Below, in pieces: positions 6,675 through 14,485 of a DNA stretch of 64,000 bases (positions within the stretch are counted from its first letter, which is position 1; every line of letters starts with the position of its first letter). The position numbers and the translations under genes are program-made. The DNA is from Desulfatibacillum aliphaticivorans DSM 15576 (lineage in GTDB: Bacteria > Desulfobacterota > Desulfobacteria > Desulfobacterales > Desulfatibacillaceae). The notes beneath the pieces were generated by a model. The model worked only from the letters and a program-made list of their open reading frames with translations. It was not told the origin of the DNA and searched no databases. Location: assembly GCF_000429905.1 (NCBI RefSeq), contig NZ_AUCT01000012.1:1-64000 (forward strand). The letters are read 5' to 3'.

Positions 6675-7508
6675 ATGAAAGAACTCAAGCCTCGAAACGC
6701 TTTTCACGCCGTACTGCTTTCCGCGCACATCCCCGGATTAGGGCAGATGTACAACGGAGAGTTGTTGTTCGGCGCTTTGCTGGTCGTCTGCTTTTCTTTT
6801 GGGCTGGCAGGGCTTTACGGCTTAGGCGTTCTTCACGGCTTAAGCGGCGTGATCTGGAGTTTTGTTCTTAGTACCGTCTTTTACATTTATCAAATAGTTG
6901 ACGCCTGGCTGGGAGCTCGAAAACGGTTTGAGTACTACCCTAAAAAATACAACCACTGGATTTACTACACTATATACAGCCTGGGGTTTCTGGCGCTTTG
7001 CACTCTCTTGCTCCTGCCGGTCATATTTTTTACAACATCCTTGAATCTCTATAAAATCCCCTCCAGATCCATGTCCCCTGCCCTGACCGGGGGGGACGTC
7101 ATCCTGGTGGACGAGCATGCTTATGACAAATTTCCGCCCCTGAGGTGGGACTGCGTGGTGTTCAACAACCCCAAAAAGCCGGGCCGGGTTATGGTCAAGC
7201 GGGTTGCGGGGCTGCCGGGGGAGGAGTTGGAAATCCGGTTTCGAAACCTGTTCATTGACGGAAAACAGACGCCGGATATTTTCGGAAACTATACCGAACC
7301 CATGCCCACTGACAAAAAGGGCCTGAAAAAGGAAAACTTCGGCCCCCTGAACATCCCTTACGGAAAGTACTTTGTCATGGGCGACAACCGCAGTCACAGC
7401 CGGGACAGCCGCCATTTCGGATTGGTGGACGAAAGCGACATAATCGGCAAGCCCATCCTGGTTGTTTATTCATGGGATATGAGTCGGGTGATGATTCCCA
7501 TTGAATGA
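6675..7508 (+). CDS. lepB: Signal peptidase I with an extra N-terminal multi-pass domain
   Basis: 277 residues. The C-terminal half is a type I signal peptidase that releases exported proteins from the inner membrane. It has the catalytic Ser132 in PSRSMSPAL, Lys175 in VMVKRVAGLPGE, and box E GDNRSHSRDSRHFG. The N-terminal ~115 residues are unusual: AHIPGLGQMYNGELLFGALL resembles the TM2/DUF5683-type membrane hairpin, followed by further hydrophobic segments, before the helix that precedes the catalytic domain. It lies 66 bp after thiE on the same strand and may be co-transcribed. The ATG at 6675 has only a weak ribosome site. Confidence 0.9.
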   Translation: MKELKPRNAFHAVLLSAHIPGLGQMYNGELLFGALLVVCFSFGLAGLYGLGVLHGLSGVIWSFVLSTVFYIYQIVDAWLGARKRFEYYPKKYNHWIYYTIYSLGFLALCTLLLLPVIFFTTSLNLYKIPSRSMSPALTGGDVILVDEHAYDKFPPLRWDCVVFNNPKKPGRVMVKRVAGLPGEELEIRFRNLFIDGKQTPDIFGNYTEPMPTDKKGLKKENFGPLNIPYGKYFVMGDNRSHSRDSRHFGLVDESDIIGKPILVVYSWDMSRVMIPIE

Positions 7509-7894
7509 AGAGGAGGTCTACTCGTTCCGAAAGCGTTCGATTCTGTCCCTGCCTTTATTTCTCGCCTCCGGCGGCAAAACTCATAACTGCAAAACTGTGC
7601 GCCTCCGGCGGAATTTATTTATGCCTCCGGCGGCAAACTTTTGAAAAAGTTTGATCAAAACCTTAAATGGCGCTCCGCGCAAAGGATATGAAATAAAGGC
7701 AAAAATAATTTTGTAGGGACAGCCCCCTGCGCCTGCCCTTGTTTTACAAATCCCGGATGGGCAAAGGGCCTTCGATCTCCACGGGAAAACGGGTGATTCG
7801 CCCTTCGTGATCCGGAGCGAGCCAAGCCAAAACCCTTTATATGACCTAATTTTCAATAATTTCAAACGTTAATCCGAATAACCCCCTTCAGACA
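7509..7894. other. 386-bp convergent gap rich in repeats
   Basis: No gene seen. It contains three GCCTCCGGCGG units (7564, 7601, 7623), a palindromic A/T hairpin (7635-7652) and GGCGCTCCGCGC (7669-7680), described as a dispersed repeat. A further short imperfect inverted segment around GTAGGGACAGCCCCCTGCG follows at about 7712-7735. Confidence 0.6.
7564..7680 (+). repeat. Dispersed intergenic repeat, copy 1
   Basis: GCCTCCGGCGGC occurs at 7564 and 7623, with a partial unit at 7601. It is followed by a palindrome (AAACTTTT-GA-AAAAGTTT, 7635-7652), GATCAAAAC, a short spacer, ATGG and CGCTCCGCGC. Copies at 8735-8830 and 16179-16260 have the same parts in the same order and orientation. Confidence 0.8.
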
Positions 7895-8689
7895 TCACTC
7901 TCCCTTAAACCGCGGCTTGCGCTTTTCCATAAAGGCCTGCATGGCCTCTTCAAAATCCTTGGACATCATGGTCAGGACGAACTGGTCCGCGTCCATGTGG
8001 GAAACGGAGCGATCCAAAGCGCGGGAGACGGCATTGACCGTCTGCTTTGTCATGGCAGAAGGCACCGGAGGCAGGGCAAGAGCCTTGTCCGCCAGAATCC
8101 GGGCGTGTTGCATGGACCCGCCGTCAGGGCAAATCCGCTGGGCGAAGCCCCATTCGTAGGCGTTCAGGGAATTGATCCGCTCGCCGAACAGCACGATTTC
8201 CTTGGTGCGGGCGGGTCCTACAAGATGCACCAGACGCGGTATGGTGGCCCAACTCATGTTCATGGCCAAGCCGATTTCGGGAACCCGGATATACGAGGAC
8301 TTGGCCATAACCCGGAAATCCAGGGAGCTGGCGAGAGACACCCCTCCCCCCACGCAAAAGCCTTCCATGGCCGCGATGGTGATCTGGTCCAGATCCTCCC
8401 AGGCCTGGCACATGCGGGGGCCGTATTCCATGAGCTTCCGTTTTTGGGAAAGAGGCGCATCAAAGACGGCCATGAGGCCGGGATCGGACAAATCCATGCC
8501 CGCGGAAAAAAACTGATCCCCTCCGGTGACGATGATCGCGTTGATGTCCGTCCGGACTTCAAAGCTCCGGGCCAGTTCGTACATTTCCCGGAGTACGTCC
8601 AGGGTCATGGCGTTTTTATGGTCGGGCCGATTGAACGAAACAACGGCCAAAGGGCCTTCTTCCTGCACTATAACGGTTTTAGGGGACAT
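7895..8689 (-). CDS. Enoyl-CoA hydratase/isomerase (crotonase) family protein
   Basis: 264 residues with the crotonase fold. Oxyanion-hole segments are QFFSAGMDLSD and EGFCVGGGVSLA. The acid/base Glu corresponding to rat hydratase Glu164 is present in RVPEIGL, but the Glu144 position is Ser (GGGVSL instead of GGGCEL). A standard two-glutamate hydratase is therefore unlikely, and an isomerase, hydrolase or other crotonase reaction on an acyl-CoA is more plausible. GGAGAG precedes the ATG. No acyl-CoA dehydrogenase or thiolase lies nearby to suggest a pathway. Confidence 0.85.
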   Translation of the reverse strand: MSPKTVIVQEEGPLAVVSFNRPDHKNAMTLDVLREMYELARSFEVRTDINAIIVTGGDQFFSAGMDLSDPGLMAVFDAPLSQKRKLMEYGPRMCQAWEDLDQITIAAMEGFCVGGGVSLASSLDFRVMAKSSYIRVPEIGLAMNMSWATIPRLVHLVGPARTKEIVLFGERINSLNAYEWGFAQRICPDGGSMQHARILADKALALPPVPSAMTKQTVNAVSRALDRSVSHMDADQFVLTMMSKDFEEAMQAFMEKRKPRFKGE

Positions 8690-8734
8690 AAAAACTCTCC
8701 AAAAAGGTTATTTTTAAACAAATACTGAAAAAAC

Positions 8735-8830
8735 GCCTCCGGCGGCAAAACTTACAACTGCCAAACTACGCGCCTCCGGCGGCAAACTTTTGAAAAAATT
8801 TGATCAAAACTTTACAATGGCGCTCCGCGC
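8735..8830 (+). repeat. Dispersed intergenic repeat, copy 2
   Basis: GCCTCCGGCGGC at 8735 and 8772, then AAACTTTTGAAAAAATTT (8784-8801), GATCAAAAC, and GGCGCTCCGCGC (8819-8830). It is nearly the same as copy 1, one GCCTCCGGCGG unit shorter. It lies between the crotonase start and the gspE end. Confidence 0.8.
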
Positions 8831-8867
8831 GAGGACGGAAAAATATCGAATCGTGAAAAACCGGATA

Positions 8868-8903
8868 TAAAAACGGGCCGCCCATGGAATTGGGAAGCCC
8901 GTT
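8868..8903 (-). terminator. Terminator of the gspE-like gene
   Basis: On the minus strand, AACGGGC and GCCCGTT form the base of a hairpin (8872-8878 with 8897-8903), with CCCA/TGGG pairing inside, followed by a T run. It starts about 27 bp after the stop at 8930. Confidence 0.65.
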
Positions 8904-8929
8904 GGATCGTACTGTTATATCTATTATGA

Positions 8930-11251
8930 CTACTTGATGCATACCTTGCGGACCTGGATGAGGTCCAGGTTGCCGCCCAGGATCTTCATGATGCCGTCCT
9001 GTTTCAGGGTGGTCATGCCGTCATTGATAGCCTGCCCGCGCAGGTCTTCCATTTTGGCCTGCATTTGGATAAGTTTCTTCATTTCGTCCGTGCCCAAAAG
9101 GAGTTCATGGAGACCCATACGGCCGCGGTACCCGGTGTTATGGCAGCGGTCGCAGCCCTTGACCTTGTTGATTTTGATTTCGTCGCTGTATTTGAGATCC
9201 GGATTTTTCGTGTAGAAGTACTCCGTATCCCCATCGCCGTACTCCCTGACCAGTTCTTTCCATTCATCTTCCGAGGGGGTGTACTCTTCCTTGCAGTCTT
9301 TGCACAGGGTTCTGCCAAGACGTTGGGCCAGGATGCACAAAATGGCGTCGGCGAAGTTAAAGGGATCCATGCCCATGTCCAGAAGACGGGTGATGGATTC
9401 AGGCGCCGAGTTGGTATGGAGTGTGGAGAAAACCAAATGACCGGTGAGGGAAGCCTCGATGCCGATGCTGGTGGTTTCCTTGTCGCGCATTTCGCCGACC
9501 ATAATCACGTCCGGGTCGGCGCGGAGAAAGGCGCGCATGGCCGCGGCGAAGTCAAAGCCGATTTTGGCTTGCACCTGAACCTGCCGGAGTCCGGCCTGGG
9601 TGATTTCGACGGGGTCCTCCGCCGTCCAGATTTTGGTTTCCGTCTTGTTGATATAGCCCAGGGCCGAGTGCAGCGTGGTCGTTTTACCCGAACCGGTAGG
9701 CCCGCAGACGAAGATGATGCCGTAAGGCTGAATGACGCAGTCCACGAAGTTCTTGTAGTTCCATTCCAAAAGCCCCAATTTGGGCAGGGGGATAGGCTCA
9801 CCCGCGGCCAGGATACGCATGACCACGTCTTCCATGCCGCCCTGGGTCGGAATGGTGGCGACGCGGAGTTCGATGTCCTTGCCGCCGTACTTTTTGAATT
9901 TGATCTTGCCGTCCTGGGGTTTCCGGCGTTCGGCGATGTCCAGGTCGGACATAATTTTGATACGCGAGACCACGGCGTTCCGGTATTGGTACGGAATGGT
10001 CTGATACACCGCACAGGCGCCGTCCACCCGGATGCGGACCTTGGTATTCTGCTTGCCTGGGTACGGCTCGATATGAATATCCGACGCGTTTCTGGCGTAG
10101 GAATCCAGGATGATTTTATTGACGAGCTGGACGACCGCGCTGTCCTCCTCGCCCACACCCTGCATTTCTTCTTCCATCTCTTCTTCTTCAGCCTGGAGTT
10201 GTTCCAGGATGGAGTCGATGGAGCCAAGCTCTTTTTCTTCCGTCGTGAAGAGCTTGATAAAAGCCAGGATGTCTTCCCTGGATGCCACGTGGAAGACCAG
10301 ATCCCTGCCCGGGAACAGGCCTTTGACGATGTCGATGCGCTGGATGTCCGTGGGGTTGTCGATGGCGATAATGATCTGGCCGTCTTCCTCCCTCAGGGGC
10401 ACCCAGATGTTGTTTTTCATGAACGGGACTTTAAGGCCCTTAAGCAGATCTCCGGGGATGGGGGCGGTGTCTGTGAATTCCTCGTAGGGAACCTTGTAAA
10501 ACTTGGAGAGGGATGTGCCCACGTCTTTTTTGGGGACTTTATACTCCCTGATGAGAAGGGCTTCCACAGGCTCTTTGTTGCTCCTGGCCTGTGCGATGGC
10601 CTTTTCCAGCTCCTTGGAGGTGATGATGCTGTTGTTCAGCAGATAGTCGAATTTGGTGGGACGCGCCTTGACCATGCGCCGTTGGTTATAAAGGGCGATG
10701 CCCAGGGTCTTGGCCAGGGAGGCGGCGTCCTGCTCGTCGTGCGGACTGAAAGGATTTCCGTCCTGGCGATTGATGAGCTGTATGGCGCCCAGCAAAAAGG
10801 ATTTGAACGTGATGGGAACGGCCAAAACCTGTTTGGTCGTGAACTTGGTCTTTTTGTCCCAACGCGAGTCAAAACGCAAAGCCGGGTCAATGGATTTTAG
10901 TTCGGCTTCGTCATAAACGTCCTTGACATTGACCACCTTCTGCTTGCTGGCCGCGTACCCTGCGATGCTCATGTTTGCAATGGGCACACGGATTTCACCG
11001 ATATCGGTCCCCGACTTGTACCTGGACACCAGTTCCCTGCGCACCCCGTCCACCACGTATATGGTGACCCGGTCCACCTCGAAAATGCTGGTGATGTCGT
11101 TTTTCAGGTCAATGAGGATTTCGTCCAGATTTTTAGCCGAGTGGATTTTGTTGGTCACTTCCTGGAGCTTGCCCCCGACTTCGGGAGCGGCTTTCAGCGC
11201 GGTGACCTCTTGTCCGTTGGTAGGCTTTTTGGTGATTTCTACGACAGCCAT
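8930..11251 (-). CDS. Type II secretion/type IV pilus assembly ATPase (GspE/PilB) with GAF domain
   Basis: 773 residues. An N-terminal GAF sensor domain (about 20-190, with IHSAKNLDEIL and AVPITFKSFLLGAIQLINRQDG) precedes a GspE N-terminal (MshEN-like) module. The secretion ATPase follows: Walker A GPTGSGKTTTLHSAL near 517, the Asp box, Walker B DPDVIMVGEMRD, the His box GHLVFSTLHTN, and a tetracysteine zinc motif (CKDC, then CDRC). It powers pseudopilus or pilus assembly at the inner membrane. The GAF domain suggests control by a small ligand. I chose the ATG at 11251 (GGAAGAG upstream). No other pilus genes are in the window, so GspE versus PilB cannot be settled. Confidence 0.88.
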   Translation of the reverse strand: MAVVEITKKPTNGQEVTALKAAPEVGGKLQEVTNKIHSAKNLDEILIDLKNDITSIFEVDRVTIYVVDGVRRELVSRYKSGTDIGEIRVPIANMSIAGYAASKQKVVNVKDVYDEAELKSIDPALRFDSRWDKKTKFTTKQVLAVPITFKSFLLGAIQLINRQDGNPFSPHDEQDAASLAKTLGIALYNQRRMVKARPTKFDYLLNNSIITSKELEKAIAQARSNKEPVEALLIREYKVPKKDVGTSLSKFYKVPYEEFTDTAPIPGDLLKGLKVPFMKNNIWVPLREEDGQIIIAIDNPTDIQRIDIVKGLFPGRDLVFHVASREDILAFIKLFTTEEKELGSIDSILEQLQAEEEEMEEEMQGVGEEDSAVVQLVNKIILDSYARNASDIHIEPYPGKQNTKVRIRVDGACAVYQTIPYQYRNAVVSRIKIMSDLDIAERRKPQDGKIKFKKYGGKDIELRVATIPTQGGMEDVVMRILAAGEPIPLPKLGLLEWNYKNFVDCVIQPYGIIFVCGPTGSGKTTTLHSALGYINKTETKIWTAEDPVEITQAGLRQVQVQAKIGFDFAAAMRAFLRADPDVIMVGEMRDKETTSIGIEASLTGHLVFSTLHTNSAPESITRLLDMGMDPFNFADAILCILAQRLGRTLCKDCKEEYTPSEDEWKELVREYGDGDTEYFYTKNPDLKYSDEIKINKVKGCDRCHNTGYRGRMGLHELLLGTDEMKKLIQMQAKMEDLRGQAINDGMTTLKQDGIMKILGGNLDLIQVRKVCIK

Positions 11252-11341
11252 AGCTCTTCCGGTAATCCGACCCTGCAATCAGGTCTGTAAAGGGTGAGTA
11301 TGTTCAGTTTGAGGTTTAATGGCATCGTTACGGCCATGCAA

Positions 11342-11596
11342 CTAGGTTTGGTCTCCGTTGGAGTCGTTATCATCGCCGGAATAATAATGGGCGTAAATCT
11401 TCTTTACGCCGCCTCCCAGCAGGATAACCCCAACCAAGTACATGCAAAAACTAATAAAGGCTTCGCCGGAAGCCATATTCATTTTTTTTACCAGTTCAGG
11501 CACAACCTGAGGCACCCTGATAAAGACCGCAATACCCATGAGCGCCAGGGTGACGCCCCAGACCAACTGGGCCGAGGAACCGGGTGTATTCGACAA
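11342..11596 (-). CDS. Small two-helix membrane protein, unknown function
   Basis: 84 residues from a TTG at 11596 (MSNTPGSSAQLVW), with GGAG nine bases upstream; the frame extends to 11659 without a ribosome site. Two hydrophobic helices (GVTLALMGIAVFI and FCMYLVGVILLGGG) flank a short loop, and the tail is charged (YSGDDNDSNGDQT). I do not recognise a named family. It is 90 bp upstream of the gspE-like gene on the same strand and may be in its transcript. Confidence 0.6.
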   Translation of the reverse strand: MSNTPGSSAQLVWGVTLALMGIAVFIRVPQVVPELVKKMNMASGEAFISFCMYLVGVILLGGGVKKIYAHYYSGDDNDSNGDQT

Positions 11597-11675
11597 ATTT
11601 CCAATCTCCGCAAGATGTTGTGTACTGCAATCAGCCGATCTTTGGTTGGCGTAATCCAAAATAATTGATTATTTA

Positions 11676-11704
11676 TCATTACATGAATTGAAAACGAGTG
11701 TCAA
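11676..11704 (-). promoter_or_regulatory. Possible promoter for the small membrane protein/gspE unit
   Basis: On the minus strand, consensus TTGACA (11699-11704) is followed after 17 bp by TAATGA (11676-11681), a weak -10. It overlaps the divergent candidate for plsB. Confidence 0.35.
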
Positions 11705-11715
11705 TGTATTATGGT
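11688..11715 (+). promoter_or_regulatory. Possible plsB promoter
   Basis: TTGAAA (11688-11693) and TATGGT (11710-11715) with a 16-bp spacer, about 100 bp before the plsB ATG. Confidence 0.3.
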
Positions 11716-11818
11716 TTAGTGGTATGAAAGACGAAAAATAGGTTGCCCTTGGTCTACGGCTTTGCTACGTTCGCCCTTTCCTAAACCAGACACGGTCTGC
11801 CCGCGCGGAGGTCATCAT

Positions 11819-14473
11819 ATGCGGATATTGAATAAAATTATGGCTTTTTTCAGACGCTGGATGGATAGATTTCTCCAAGGCACATACGACCATTTTTGGT
11901 GCCATCTGCCCGAAAAAAGAGGCTGGCTGACCCGACTCATGCTCCGGCTCTTTTATACCGGGATCACAGTCAATGAAGACGACCTGGAATCCCTCCGGCA
12001 AATGCAAAAGGACGGCATCGTGGTCTTCGCCACCAAATACCGCAGCCTGTTTGAAACCCTGTACTTTCACAACCGATACTCCGACCTGAAAGCGCCCTTT
12101 CCGGAAATCGCCTTTGACAGGCGCTTTATCCTGGGGCAGCCCATCCTCCGCATTTTCCGCATTATCCTGGGCCATATAGACCACATGCTCCGTTTCCGGG
12201 CCATCCATAATCCCTATAAAAGCCACTATTTTCGCCGGCAGTTATGCGCCGGCAAAAGCGCCTTGGTCAGCATGGTGAGTGAAAAGGGTTTTTATAAGCG
12301 TTATGTCAAGCAAGGCCCCGACCCGCTGACCTATCTTCTCCGCATGCAAATGGATCTGGAGAGGCCCATTTATATAGCCCCCCATCTGTTTTTGTACGGC
12401 ACCAAACCTCAAAAAACCAAACACGGCGTGCTTGGCGCAGGATTCGGCACGGAAGAAAAGCCCGGCCGCTTCAAGCGGATATCCACCTTATTCCGCACCC
12501 CGGACAAACTTCTGGTGGAAATGTCCGAACCCATCAACCTAAAAAAATTCATTGAAAAGCCCAAGCATAAAAACAGGACCATCGAATACCTGTCCTACGC
12601 TTTGCGCCAGAAGATCATTGAAAGAATCAACCAGCACAGGCGCTCGGTCCTGGGTCCGGTCCTCAAAACCCCGTTGGAACTGAAGGAAACCGTGCTTCGC
12701 AACGAGGAGTTCCGGCGTTACCTCCAGGAACGCGCCATCTCCCAAGGCAAGCAGGTTCAGGACTTCCACAAGGAAGTGGACAAGTACCTGACTGAAATTG
12801 CAGCAAAATATAATACCAACTACATCAATTTTCTAAAGATGTGCGTGCGCTGGCTAACGGACAATATGTTTGACGGCGTGGACCTGGACAACGAAAGCCT
12901 CAGGAAGTTCAGAAAGGCCAGCCAAAAAGGCCCGGTGGTGCTTGTGCCCTGCCACAAGAGCCATATCGATTACCTGATACTGTCCTACCTGCTTTTCGTC
13001 AACAACCTGCCCTGCCCTTTGATCGCTGCCGGTAAGAACCTGTCCTTCTTCCCCATGGGAACGATCTTCAGGAATTGCGGCGCCTTTTTCATCCGGCGCA
13101 CATTCAAGGGCGCGGCCTTGTACTCCCGGGTGTTTGCGGAATACATCCACCGGCTTTTGGAAGAAGGCTTCAACATCGAGTTCTTTCTGGAAGGCGGACG
13201 CAGCCGCACGGGCAAGCTGGTGCTGCCCAAGTTCGGGCTGCTTTCCATCCTTCTTGCCGCGTACCGTAACGGGGCATGCAAAAATCTGTATTTTATGCCG
13301 ATTTACATCGGCTACGACCGGGTGATCGAAGAAGGCGAATATCTCCACGAAGTGGAAGGCGGACAAAAAAAAGCCGAAAGCCTGAGCGGGCTGGTCAAGG
13401 CCAGAAAGGTCCTGAAACGGCGCTACGGCAGCATTTTCGTGCGTTTCGACGAACCCATCCATATCCAGGCGGTGCTTTCCCAGTTCGATAAACCCTTTGA
13501 AAAAATGGACAACGCCGAACAAGGCGTGGTCTGCAGGAACCTGGGCCACCGCATCATCATGGCAATCAACCGCCAGACCGTGGTCACGCCCCAATCCCTG
13601 GTCGCCGCAGCCGTGCTAACCGATTTTCCCGAAGGCTTTACGGAAGCGGAACTGTTTGAGCGGGTCGGCTTTTTAATCTCATTCTTGAAAAACCAGGAAG
13701 CTGAATTGTCATCCACGTTGGAGGAACCTAAATACGCAGTGAAATCCGCCTTGGAATCCTTTGTGAACGACAAGTTCATCAAAGTCATTGAAGAAGAAGA
13801 CGACAAGGACAATAACGAGGAAGAAAAACGGGAAGAAGATTCCGAACCGCAGGAAACCCGCTACAAGGTTGTGGACAAACGCCGTATAAACCTTGAATAT
13901 TACAAAAACAACTGCATCAGCTTCTTTATCCCGGCGGCCCTGGCCTCCTTGTGCGTGCTTGCCGACGAGGATGACACCTTCACCCTTTCTCAGATTGTGG
14001 AGCCTTACGAAGAACTGCAAACCCTGTTTAAAAACGAGTTCCATTACGACCTGGACACGACTCTGGATCAGCAACTCCGCAAAATCCTGAAAAACGCCAT
14101 TGACCAGCATTACGTCATCCCCCACCCCACCTTGCCGGAAACCTATACGGTCACCGAAGAAGGCAGGAAAATGCTGGGGATCTACGCTTCCTTCCTGAAA
14201 AACTTTTTCGAGTCCTACCTGCTGGTGCTTAAGGTTATGTCCCTGCAGCCATCCAAGGCCTTGGACAAGAAAGACAGGATGAAAAAGTTTTCGGCCATGG
14301 GATTCAGCCAATACAAGAAAGGCGAGCTATCCTGTATGGAGGCCATCTCGAAGATCACCTTTGAAAACGCCTATTCCTTCTTCACGGCCCAGGGAATCAA
14401 GGACAAGGAAGACGTGGAAAAAATAGAGGAATACAACCGGAAGCTGAATCGCTATCTTTCATTTCTTCCCTAA
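11819..14473 (+). CDS. plsB: Glycerol-3-phosphate 1-O-acyltransferase
   Basis: 884 residues, a little longer than E. coli PlsB (about 807). It transfers an acyl chain to sn-glycerol-3-phosphate, the first step of phospholipid synthesis, at the inner membrane. All acyltransferase blocks are present: block I HKSHID (His379, Asp384), block II GAFFIRRTFKG, block III FFLEGGRSRTGK (Glu458), block IV FMPIYIGYDRVIE. An acidic linker (about 655-685, EEEDDKDNNEEEKREED) separates the catalytic part from a helical C-terminus. GGAGG lies seven bases before the ATG at 11819, which sets the start; the frame runs 19 codons further up. The murU/amgK-like gene follows after 12 bp. Confidence 0.93.
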   Translation: MRILNKIMAFFRRWMDRFLQGTYDHFWCHLPEKRGWLTRLMLRLFYTGITVNEDDLESLRQMQKDGIVVFATKYRSLFETLYFHNRYSDLKAPFPEIAFDRRFILGQPILRIFRIILGHIDHMLRFRAIHNPYKSHYFRRQLCAGKSALVSMVSEKGFYKRYVKQGPDPLTYLLRMQMDLERPIYIAPHLFLYGTKPQKTKHGVLGAGFGTEEKPGRFKRISTLFRTPDKLLVEMSEPINLKKFIEKPKHKNRTIEYLSYALRQKIIERINQHRRSVLGPVLKTPLELKETVLRNEEFRRYLQERAISQGKQVQDFHKEVDKYLTEIAAKYNTNYINFLKMCVRWLTDNMFDGVDLDNESLRKFRKASQKGPVVLVPCHKSHIDYLILSYLLFVNNLPCPLIAAGKNLSFFPMGTIFRNCGAFFIRRTFKGAALYSRVFAEYIHRLLEEGFNIEFFLEGGRSRTGKLVLPKFGLLSILLAAYRNGACKNLYFMPIYIGYDRVIEEGEYLHEVEGGQKKAESLSGLVKARKVLKRRYGSIFVRFDEPIHIQAVLSQFDKPFEKMDNAEQGVVCRNLGHRIIMAINRQTVVTPQSLVAAAVLTDFPEGFTEAELFERVGFLISFLKNQEAELSSTLEEPKYAVKSALESFVNDKFIKVIEEEDDKDNNEEEKREEDSEPQETRYKVVDKRRINLEYYKNNCISFFIPAALASLCVLADEDDTFTLSQIVEPYEELQTLFKNEFHYDLDTTLDQQLRKILKNAIDQHYVIPHPTLPETYTVTEEGRKMLGIYASFLKNFFESYLLVLKVMSLQPSKALDKKDRMKKFSAMGFSQYKKGELSCMEAISKITFENAYSFFTAQGIKDKEDVEKIEEYNRKLNRYLSFLP

Positions 14474-14485
14474 CGAGGTCCGCTA

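Noticed and set aside
7564..7680. CRISPR-like array from repeated GCCTCCGGCGGC
   Set aside because: Units are short, spacers are of unequal length and share sequence with other copies; no cas genes. They are a dispersed intergenic repeat.
9065..10900. Long open frame on the plus strand (about 611 codons)
   Set aside because: It lies antisense to the GspE/PilB ATPase, has low-complexity Gly/His/Val composition and no motifs. The ATPase on the other strand has all its motifs.
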